From assembly GCA_046545955.1 (NCBI GenBank), contig JBKGYS010000099.1, positions 1 through 9,832 on the forward strand: 9,832 nt of DNA, in the 5' to 3' direction. This stretch comes from SLAN01 sp046545955. Its GTDB lineage: Bacteria; Spirochaetota; Spirochaetia; DSM-27196; SKKC01. The translations under genes and the position numbers were made by a program. Position 1 is the first letter of the stretch. The number at the start of each line of letters is the position of its first letter. Below are positions 1 to 5,600 of this stretch, piece by piece. The notes beneath the pieces are model-generated. The model ran no database searches. It saw only the letters and a program-made list of their open reading frames with translations, and was not told the DNA's origin.

Positions 1-404
1 CGCGCAAAAAGATCCGGCAACCGTTCCAAGGGCGGCAGGACGATCTGCAGGGAGACCACCTCCAGGTCCTCTTCCTCGATGATCAGCGGGTCGGTGATGA
101 ATTCCGGCCGGATATCCGGCAGCTCCGGTTCCGGCGGCGGCGCGGGTTTTCGGGATTTTTCCGAGGAACCCTCCGGCGGACCGTGCAGCACCTGCAAGGC
201 CACCGCGATGGCATGGGCGCAGATCGTGCCGTTCACCTGGTTCTCCCGGCAGATGCACAGGTTCTTCACATTGACCCGGCTCCGGATATCCAGTCCGGTG
301 CGGTAAACCTTCTGCCCGGCGACGACCCGGCCGAGCAGGCCGACGCCGCCAAGGAGGCGATTCTCGGCGGCGACATCGACCTCAACACAAGCCCCCGGCG
401 CCAC
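1..404 (-). CDS. SWIM zinc-finger protein, N-terminal part of an SNF2-type helicase (partial)
   Basis: The minus strand reads open from the window edge and encodes a recognisable SWIM zinc finger. Two cysteines form a CIC pair (codons at 255-257 and 249-251), followed by a cysteine (219-221) and a histidine (213-215) in an ICAH motif. The flanks LLGRVVAGQKVYRTGLDIRS and AIAVALQVL, and the later SLQIVLPPLERL, fit the N-terminus of the large SNF2-family helicases with an N-terminal SWIM domain that I associate with Verrucomicrobiota-like genomes. SWIM domains bind DNA or protein. The ATPase part would lie beyond base 1. The start is unclear: a GTG at 404 is possible, but the frame stays open further upstream, inside the monooxygenase. 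Arginine is mostly CGG and proline mostly CCG, unlike the other genes here, which suggests a foreign or misjoined segment. The family call is fairly sure; the 5' end is not. Confidence 0.65.
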   Translation of the reverse strand, partial: MAPGACVEVDVAAENRLLGGVGLLGRVVAGQKVYRTGLDIRSRVNVKNLCICRENQVNGTICAHAIAVALQVLHGPPEGSSEKSRKPAPPPEPELPDIRPEFITDPLIIEEEDLEVVSLQIVLPPLERLPDLFA

Positions 405-1715
405 GCCGGCAGCGATAGCCGCGACAGCGCAAGCCCGATCGTAATCGTCGGCGCCGGGCCGGTCGGCCTGACCCTCGCCTGCCTCCTCGCCGCCGACGGG
501 GAAACGGTTACGGTCCTCGAAGCGCGCACCGAGCCCGACCGTAGAGTGCGGGCGATCGGAGTCACTCCACCGTCGCTCGATATCCTCGACCGGATATACG
601 ACGGCTTCGGTGCGGCCCTTTCCTCGCTCGGGTGTCCGGTGCGCCGTGCGAGCGTCTACGGCAACGCACGGCCGCTCGGTACGCTCGCGTTCAGCGGCAT
701 TCACCCGCGCTACCCGTACATCCTCGCGGTTCCGCAGTACCACACCGAGGGGCTCCTGCGCGACGCGGCGGCCGCATCTGCGCGCATACGGCTCGAGTAT
801 GGGGTCAAGGTCAACGATCTCAAGGTCGATGTTTCTCCCCGCGCCGCAAACGCCCGCGTGCGCCTATCGTGCTCCGGCGGGGAGGAGCGGCGCGCCGAGC
901 TTGTCTGCCTGTGCACCGGTAAGAACGCCCTCGCGGCGGGATTCGGGCGGCGTTCGGCGAAGCGCTACCGGGTGCGGTTTCTTATCGGGGATTATCCGGA
1001 GGCAGGCGACCGACAGTCGGGCGCGAGCGGTACTGCGTGCGGCGGCGAACGCGAGGCGCAGCTTTACTTCTCCCGCGACGGGTCTGTGGAAGCCTTTCCG
1101 CTGCCTGACGGGGTGCGCCGCTGGATCGTGCAGCTTCCAAGTCACCTGCGAAGCTCGCGGCTCGACACGGATCTCGCCGACACGCTGCTGCGCGAGGCGG
1201 TCTTACGCAGGGCGGGTATTGTGCTGCCTGCCCGACGGCCGCTGTGGTGGAGTAACTTCAAACCGGAGCGAAGCGAGTTAAAACCCTTTGCTTCGGGGCC
1301 GGTTATGCTCGCCGGTGACGCCGCGCATACCATGTCGCCGATTGGCGGACAGGGAATGAATACCGGGATCGCCGACGCCGAACTCGCCGCCGACCTCATT
1401 CGCCTGTGGCGACGCGGCAGCCTCGACGAGCACGCAAGAAATGCCCGCTACGACCGCCTGCGGCGCCGCGCGGCGCGGGTGGCGGCCTCCCGCGCCGCCG
1501 CCGGAATGCGGACCGGCATCGCCTCGGGCGCACTGTCCGCGCCCTCGCGCGATCTGCTGCTGCGTGTCCTGCTTGGCGTACTCCCCGACAGGCTTGTCGC
1601 CCGGCACTTCTCGATGCTCACGATTCCCGGCGGCAGATCGCCCTACGAAGCCCGGCTTCGGTCGGATGCTCACGACGCCTTACGGCATACTGTCAACTCG
1701 AGCACCCCGAAGTAG
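183..1715 (+). CDS. FAD-dependent monooxygenase (class A, UbiH/PheA-like) with anomalous 5' end
   Basis: This is a flavin hydroxylase of the aromatic or polyketide hydroxylase type, expected to hydroxylate a phenolic ring using NAD(P)H and O2. The FAD-binding motif IVIVGAGPVGLTLA sits at residues 86-99 (from 435), with an acidic VLEAR end to the second strand. RAIGVTPPSLDIL follows, and the second FAD motif GDAAH (residues 378-382) is followed by GGQGMNTGIADA. The only canonical starts are ATGs at 183 and 213, both antisense to the SWIM domain; no ATG, GTG or TTG occurs in frame between there and the FAD motif. Residues 1 to about 80 are therefore probably not native, and the true N-terminus seems lost or replaced. 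The roughly 425 residues from the motif onward are a normal length. The 3' end overlaps the convergent ubiE-like gene by 46 bp. Context with a type III polyketide synthase suggests ring oxidation of its product, as SrsC does in Streptomyces (inference). Confidence 0.85.
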   Translation: MQHLQGHRDGMGADRAVHLVLPADAQVLHIDPAPDIQSGAVNLLPGDDPAEQADAAKEAILGGDIDLNTSPRRHAGSDSRDSASPIVIVGAGPVGLTLACLLAADGETVTVLEARTEPDRRVRAIGVTPPSLDILDRIYDGFGAALSSLGCPVRRASVYGNARPLGTLAFSGIHPRYPYILAVPQYHTEGLLRDAAAASARIRLEYGVKVNDLKVDVSPRAANARVRLSCSGGEERRAELVCLCTGKNALAAGFGRRSAKRYRVRFLIGDYPEAGDRQSGASGTACGGEREAQLYFSRDGSVEAFPLPDGVRRWIVQLPSHLRSSRLDTDLADTLLREAVLRRAGIVLPARRPLWWSNFKPERSELKPFASGPVMLAGDAAHTMSPIGGQGMNTGIADAELAADLIRLWRRGSLDEHARNARYDRLRRRAARVAASRAAAGMRTGIASGALSAPSRDLLLRVLLGVLPDRLVARHFSMLTIPGGRSPYEARLRSDAHDALRHTVNSSTPK

Positions 1716-2470
1716 AGCCGCGGGGCGTAACGCACCGGTAGGCCGTATGAAGCAAGCATGCGGTGAAAGCGCCGTCGATCGGGAAATCTCGTAAGGCTTC
1801 GCGCGATGTACGCGTAGACTTCCGGGTCGCCGTGCAGCAGCAATCCCCAGAAATGTCCCCACAACCGCAGAAGACGAAATTGCACGGCAAACAGCAGAGG
1901 ACTCGCGCTACGCGAGAACTCGAGGAATACCGCCGTCCCGCCGGGCTCGAGCACCCGCGCAACCTCCGACACCGCAGCCTCGAGCGACGGTGCGTTTCGC
2001 AGCGCGTACCCTCCGGTGACAACCGACATGGACCCATCGGCGAACGGCATATGCGCCATATCCGCCTCGAGAGCCCTCGTGCGCGCTCCGAAGCGCCGAA
2101 GCCGTGACCGTGCGCGGGCTAGCATTTCGGGGTTCAAGTCGAGCGCGTGAATGCGCCGGTCCGAATAGCGTTCGGCAAGCGATTCGGCGATATCGCCGGT
2201 GCCGGTGGCGATATCGAGCAGATCCGCCGGCACGTCGCTCGGCAGAAGCCGAATAAGACGCCGTTTCCACAACAGATCGCCGCCGAGCGAAAGCAGTCGG
2301 GTAATCGCGTCGTATTTCGGCGCAACTATGGAAAAAAGCTTTCGATTGTAGTCCCTTTTGCTCTCCGGCTCGTTGAGCTCGGAGTCTCGAACGCGCCAGG
2401 ACCTCTTCGCCTCGGAGGACTCTCTGATGCCCGATTCTATGTCTCGCCCACGCTCTGCGCTGTTTGCCAT
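1670..2470 (-). CDS. ubiE: UbiE/COQ5-family C-methyltransferase
   Basis: This is an SAM-dependent methyltransferase of the quinone-biosynthesis C-methyltransferase family, which adds a methyl group to a (di)hydroxybenzene or naphthol ring carrying a lipid tail. From the ATG at 2470, the hallmark LFSIVAPKYDAI lies near residue 46, motif I DIATGTGDIA near 86, ALDLNPEML near 109 and the family signature MPFADG...GGYALRNAP near 141-161. RVLEPGG then precedes a C-terminal part with a YIARSLTRFPD segment. Start choice: a GTG at 2476 and the ATG at 2470 are the only starts before the conserved core. Neither has a clear ribosome binding site, and they leave about 40 residues before the core, longer than usual. 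A TATAAT box lies about 27 bp upstream of the ATG. The gene sits between the monooxygenase and the polyketide synthase, so a role in maturing the polyketide is more attractive than general menaquinone synthesis, but the sequence cannot exclude the latter. Confidence 0.85.
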   Translation of the reverse strand: MANSAERGRDIESGIRESSEAKRSWRVRDSELNEPESKRDYNRKLFSIVAPKYDAITRLLSLGGDLLWKRRLIRLLPSDVPADLLDIATGTGDIAESLAERYSDRRIHALDLNPEMLARARSRLRRFGARTRALEADMAHMPFADGSMSVVTGGYALRNAPSLEAAVSEVARVLEPGGTAVFLEFSRSASPLLFAVQFRLLRLWGHFWGLLLHGDPEVYAYIARSLTRFPDRRRFHRMLASYGLPVRYAPRLYFGVLELTVCRKAS

Positions 2471-2504
2471 GGGCACGAGTGTACCCGAAAGCGGGTATTA
2501 TACG
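2414..2504 (+). pseudogene. Vestigial N-terminus of a second type III polyketide synthase
   Basis: A strong ribosome binding site (GGAGGA, 2414-2419) is followed by an ATG at 2427. It opens a short frame whose first 26 residues align with the N-terminus of the intact synthase at 2769. Identities include the initial MP, R at positions 7 and 9, A at 11, GTSVP at 16-20, and S, Y and T after it. Most other positions are conservative changes (D/E, S/T, S/A, L/M, F/Y, M/I). Codons differ at many of the matching residues, so this is not a recent copy. Similarity stops after about 26 residues and the frame ends at 2591. In another frame, GGGLLANESVF ending at a stop at 2649 faintly resembles the synthase C-terminus GPGLTVESAF; that part is weak. 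The piece overlaps the antisense start of the ubiE-like gene. Reading: remnant of a decayed or internally deleted paralogue. A short leader peptide is the alternative. Confidence 0.5.
2482..2502 (-). promoter_or_regulatory. -10 box and adjoining inverted repeat in the ubiE-like leader
   Basis: On the minus strand a perfect TATAAT (2502-2497) is directly followed by a 6-bp inverted repeat, TACCCG at 2482-2487 and CGGGTA at 2492-2497, with a 4-base loop. No good -35 box is visible 16-18 bp upstream, which may point to dependence on an activator. The repeat covers the likely transcription start and could be an operator or a small stem-loop at the 5' end of the ubiE mRNA. It is seen only once, so the site is tentative. 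Confidence 0.35.
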
Positions 2505-2768
2505 ATATACGATACGGACGGTGAGCACGAGTCGAACACCCCTGCGTCGCTGCCAACGCGGTCGAATGACCCGGAACACCACAATCAGTAAGCCAACAGG
2601 CGGTGGCCTTCTCGCAAACGAGTCCGTCTTTCACGGCGAGGATGACTGAGCAGACGCTTTGGTGTTATCTTTGGCGAAGATGCCGATTACATAGGTTTCT
2701 GCTGCCGTAACCTTGCGTGTTCGCCGCCAGAAAACCTTATTTATCGTACCATGCCAGAGGAATACCCA
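2505..2768. other. Intergenic region upstream of the type III PKS gene
   Basis: No complete gene is supported here. The region holds the tail of the frame that follows the synthase-like fragment, the faint C-terminal-like frame ending at 2649, and an AT-richer stretch before the synthase gene (about 2690-2750). A TTGCGT at 2713-2718 upstream of an AT-rich CTTATTTATC could be a poor promoter for the synthase operon, but it matches the consensus badly. I found no tRNA fold or terminator. Confidence 0.4.
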
Positions 2769-3926
2769 ATGCCGGAACAGAACACGCGGGTCCGAGCCGC
2801 AATGTACACCATAGGAACAAGCGTTCCCCGAAGCAGCTACACACAGGACCAGGCGCTCTCATTCATGAAATCAGTTCCCGGATACAACGAAACGGATCGG
2901 GCGTTTCTCGACCGCATTTATCCATCGAGCGCTATTGGGACTCGACACTCGGTTATCGAAGACTGGGAACGAGAGCCGGCAGATTTCACGTTCTTCTCGC
3001 AGACCGAAGACATGCTTCCCGAACCCACGCTCAGACAACGAAACGACATTTTTGCCTCGGAGGCGCACCGTATCGCAACCGAAGCCGCACAAAATGCCTT
3101 TGGAGAGTGCCCGGGCGTCGGCCCTTCCGATATCACGCATGTCATTACCGTAAGCTGTACCGGTTTCACCGCTCCGGGCCTGGACTACCAGGTAATCCGG
3201 GCGCTTGACCTGAATCCGAAGGTCGACCGCTTTCACCTCGGATTCATGGGCTGTTTTGCCGCCTACCCTGCGCTGAAAATGGCCGACTCCTTCGTGAGAA
3301 GCGATCCGAACGCGCGTGTCCTCGTTATATGTCTCGAGCTGTGCAGCCTGCACTTTCAATTCAAACAGGATCGCGAGACCATGGTAGCGAACTCTCTTTT
3401 CGCCGACGGAGCCGCCGCCGCCATTGTCGGCGCTGCCGACCGGGACGACGATCCGGGTACCGGTTACCGGATGGACGGGTTCGCCTCCGAGCTGCTCGAC
3501 GATTCACAGTCCGCTATGGCGTGGACGATAGGAGACGTCGCCTTCGATATGAAACTCTCGGTGTATGTGCCCAAAATCGTGCAAAAGAACATAGCCGCGA
3601 TTGTCGACAGGCTTTCGGCTTCGGTAGAGCGCACGCGCGACGATATCAACGCGTGGGCCGTTCATCCCGGCGGACGCGCGGTACTCGAGCGGGTATGCCG
3701 CGGGCTCGATCTGAACGAAGAGGATCTATGGGCATCGTTCGATGTGCTTCACGATTACGGTAATATGAGCTCGCCGACGATTCTGTTCGTGCTCAAGCAC
3801 CTGCTCGAGGACGACTCGAGGGGCGTGGCGACGGGGAGTTCGGTATTCAGCGCCGCCTTCGGCCCCGGGCTGACCGTGGAATCGGCGTTTCTCACCGCCC
3901 GCAAACCGGCGCACCGGCGCCCCTGA
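2769..3926 (+). CDS. Type III polyketide synthase (chalcone/alkylresorcinol synthase-like)
   Basis: This is a homodimeric condensing enzyme that extends an acyl-CoA starter with malonyl-CoA and cyclises the chain to a resorcinol, pyrone or related phenolic. From the ATG at 2769 (385 residues, normal for the family), the nucleophile is Cys162 in GFMGCFAAYPALKMA, His299 lies in AVHPGGRAVL and Asn332 in YGNMSSPTILFVL, so the Cys-His-Asn triad is complete. SCTGFTAPGLD and the C-terminal AFGPGLTVES glycine loop are also typical. Start choice: an ATG at 2751 is also in frame, but AGAGGA at 2756-2761 lies 7 bases before the ATG at 2769, favouring the latter. The methyltransferase gene follows after 27 bp, so the two form an operon. 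The overall look is closer to bacterial fatty-acyl-primed synthases (alkylresorcinol/alkylpyrone) than to the tetrahydroxynaphthalene synthase RppA, but starter specificity cannot be read with confidence. Confidence 0.95.
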   Translation: MPEQNTRVRAAMYTIGTSVPRSSYTQDQALSFMKSVPGYNETDRAFLDRIYPSSAIGTRHSVIEDWEREPADFTFFSQTEDMLPEPTLRQRNDIFASEAHRIATEAAQNAFGECPGVGPSDITHVITVSCTGFTAPGLDYQVIRALDLNPKVDRFHLGFMGCFAAYPALKMADSFVRSDPNARVLVICLELCSLHFQFKQDRETMVANSLFADGAAAAIVGAADRDDDPGTGYRMDGFASELLDDSQSAMAWTIGDVAFDMKLSVYVPKIVQKNIAAIVDRLSASVERTRDDINAWAVHPGGRAVLERVCRGLDLNEEDLWASFDVLHDYGNMSSPTILFVLKHLLEDDSRGVATGSSVFSAAFGPGLTVESAFLTARKPAHRRP

Positions 3927-3953
3927 GACGGCTTAAGGAGGGCACGCGTCCAC

Positions 3954-4661
3954 GTGCGAGACTGGTTACTCACACACCGCAGTAATGAATCCGAGCTCAT
4001 GGATGATCCCTCCGGCGATCAGGAGATGCTCTTTCGCACGCTCAGGCAGTTTTCGCTTATAAATCGGCTTCTGACCGGCAATCGCCGGCTTCTGAAAACC
4101 CACGTGCTCAAACCGCTGCGTCCGGGAGACCAGGAAGTACGGTTTCTCGACGTCGGCGCCGGCGGCGGAGACACCGCTCGCTGGCTCGCCGACGAGGCCA
4201 GGCGACGAAACATCAACATAAGAATCGTGTGTCTCGATCATGATGAACGTGTGGCGCGCTACTGCGAGCAGGAGTGCCGTGATTATCCGGAAATCTTGAC
4301 GCGCTGTGGCAGCTTCGAAGCAGTTGAAGAGCCGTTCGACTTTGTTTTCTGCAACCACCTGATCCACCATCTCGATGCGGAGGGCGTGCGGCGGTTTCTC
4401 GACCATACGCACACGATCACCAGCCGGCTTTTTCTCGCGAGCGATCTTCGACGCTCTGCGCCCGCGATTGCAGGATTCCGCCTGCTCTCCACGCTTGCCT
4501 TTCGCAACAGTTTCGCACGATCCGACGGCGCGACATCGATCAGACGAGCGTTCCGCGCACGCGAGCTTCGAAGGATCATCGCCGAGAGTAGCTGGGGCGA
4601 CCGGGCAATCGTTCGAACGGGGGTACCGGCACGGCTTGTGGTAATCGCCTCGGCGAGGTAG
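3954..4661 (+). CDS. Class I SAM-dependent methyltransferase, PKS-associated
   Basis: This is a Rossmann-fold methyltransferase, probably acting on the product of the synthase just upstream. Motif I is FLDVGAGGGDTARWLA near residues 64-79, the acidic SAM ribose contact follows in CLDHDE near 95, and FVFCNHLIHHLDAEGVRRFL near 130-149 covers the post-II region. The N-terminal ELMDDP...LFRTLRQFSLINRLLTG stretch (residues 14-42) resembles, from memory, the leader of methyltransferases found beside type III synthases in other bacteria. The start is a GTG at 3954, preceded by AAGGAGGG at 3935-3942. Spacing is a little long, yet no other start lies near that site and the N-terminal motif needs it. 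Whether it makes an O- or C-methyl product is not visible. Convergent with the iron-sulfur subunit gene, separated by 219 bp. Confidence 0.88.
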   Translation: MRDWLLTHRSNESELMDDPSGDQEMLFRTLRQFSLINRLLTGNRRLLKTHVLKPLRPGDQEVRFLDVGAGGGDTARWLADEARRRNINIRIVCLDHDERVARYCEQECRDYPEILTRCGSFEAVEEPFDFVFCNHLIHHLDAEGVRRFLDHTHTITSRLFLASDLRRSAPAIAGFRLLSTLAFRNSFARSDGATSIRRAFRARELRRIIAESSWGDRAIVRTGVPARLVVIASAR

Positions 4662-4768
4662 TGGCATGGTTGCGCCGGTATGAGTTATCAGAAAATACAG
4701 CTCACCGACGGGCAGAAGAGACCAACGACCGCCCGAGCGTGACTTTTGTTCACAAAGGGAAGATTATG

Positions 4769-4789
4769 AAGCGCACCGAGGGCGCTTTT
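4769..4789 (+). terminator. Possible rho-independent terminator after the PKS-methyltransferase operon
   Basis: AAGCGC (4769-4774) pairs with GCGCTT (4782-4787) around a 7-base loop, and the run TTTT ends at 4789. The stem is short and the T-tract weak. Its position about 110 bp past the methyltransferase stop, before the convergent gene, is suitable. Confidence 0.3.
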
Positions 4790-4813
4790 CGCGACTCACA
4801 CGGCGTCGTCGCA

Positions 4814-4830
4814 CCGTTGAATCTCAACGG
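4814..4830. repeat. Perfect inverted repeat between convergent genes
   Basis: CCGTTGA (4814-4820) and TCAACGG (4824-4830) form a perfect 7-bp stem with a 3-base loop, about 50 bp beyond the stop of the iron-sulfur subunit gene. It lacks a T-run on either strand, so it is not a classic terminator; it may be a transcript-end hairpin. Nearby, GGCACG (4853-4858) and CGTGCC (4876-4881) could form a second, longer GC-rich hairpin at the stop codon. Confidence 0.4.
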
Positions 4831-4880
4831 CGACCACAGCTCCACCTCGGCCGGCACGAGGCGGCCGCCGTCGGCCGTGC

Positions 4881-5588
4881 CTACTCGCTGTTGCGGTCTT
4901 CGGCCTGTTCTTTCTCGCGCGCCTTCGCGCGTTTCTTCAGCTGCCCCTGCAGTTTCACGATTCGCTGCCCCGGTTTCACATCGGTGGGGCACACCCAGAC
5001 ACACGAGAAATCGCGCGTGCAATTGTCCACACCGCGGGGGGCCTCGGCCATATCGAGAAGCTCTTCCTTGCGTTCAGGGTGCTTCTCGAGTTCCCGGTGA
5101 ATCGCCGCGAGCGAAGCGGGACCCATCCAGCTTTCGGTCACCGGGCACGCGGTGACGCAGAGTCCGCACTCGATACAGTTTTCAAAGCGCGTATACGCGT
5201 CTATGTCTTCGGGAGTCTCTGCGTCTTTATTCAGATCGCTCTCTCTGAGATAGGTCAGTCCCTCGGGAAACTCCTGCATGAAGCCACTCGGGTCGTACGC
5301 GAGATCGCCCATACGCGGCATAGTCGGAAGCGGCTCGACGCGAACGGCTTTCTCCGCGTCCTGATCGGCGATGCGCTCGGTGCAGGCGAGCACGAACTTG
5401 CCGTTTACCGCCATCCCGCACGTGCCGCACGAACCGTGGTGGCACGACTGTCGGAACATGAGGTTTTCGTCGTAGGTCAGCCGAATGTACTCGAGCGCGT
5501 CGATAACGGTCGTCCTGTCGTTAATCGGGACGCTGTAGGTTTCGAGTTCACCGGAAGTCCTGTAGATTGATATGTCGCGTTCGTTCAT
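4881..5588 (-). CDS. SdhB/FrdB-type iron-sulfur subunit, partner of GlpA
   Basis: This 235-residue electron-transfer subunit has all clusters of the succinate dehydrogenase/fumarate reductase B family. The plant-type [2Fe-2S] ligands are Cys49, Cys54, Cys57 and Cys69 (CHHGSCGTC...C). The [4Fe-4S] motif is CIECGLCVTACP (Cys138, 141, 144, 148), and the [3Fe-4S]-type spacing is Cys190, Cys196, Cys200. A charged Lys/Glu-rich tail ends the protein, which should be cytoplasmic. The start ATG at 5588 has AGGAGG 7 bases upstream. It lies 12 bp after glpA, so both are translated from one mRNA. No flavoprotein SdhA or membrane anchor (SdhC/D, GlpB) is present in the window, so the likely flavin partner is GlpA rather than a succinate dehydrogenase subunit (inference). 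Homology-based naming as succinate dehydrogenase or fumarate reductase would probably misstate its substrate. Confidence 0.9.
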   Translation of the reverse strand: MNERDISIYRTSGELETYSVPINDRTTVIDALEYIRLTYDENLMFRQSCHHGSCGTCGMAVNGKFVLACTERIADQDAEKAVRVEPLPTMPRMGDLAYDPSGFMQEFPEGLTYLRESDLNKDAETPEDIDAYTRFENCIECGLCVTACPVTESWMGPASLAAIHRELEKHPERKEELLDMAEAPRGVDNCTRDFSCVWVCPTDVKPGQRIVKLQGQLKKRAKAREKEQAEDRNSE

Positions 5589-5600
5589 TCTGTGTCCTCC

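Noticed and set aside
2505..2600. tRNA-like TTCGA segments on either strand
   Set aside because: The would-be T-arm does not pair and no acceptor or anticodon stem can be drawn.
3966..4667. Long minus-strand frame opposite the class I methyltransferase
   Set aside because: It has no recognisable motif, while the plus strand has a full set of methyltransferase motifs; a GC-rich shadow.
4853..4881. GC-rich hairpin at the stop of the iron-sulfur subunit gene as a terminator
   Set aside because: No T-run follows on the minus strand, so it does not meet the criteria for an intrinsic terminator.
4767..5155. Plus-strand frame starting at the ATG at 4767
   Set aside because: Its ATG has only a weak purine-rich stretch upstream; the product is low-complexity Arg/Ser/Pro and mostly antisense to the iron-sulfur subunit gene.
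5079..5570. Plus-strand frame of about 163 codons opposite the iron-sulfur subunit
   Set aside because: It lies wholly within a gene with clear cluster motifs on the other strand and shows no family features.
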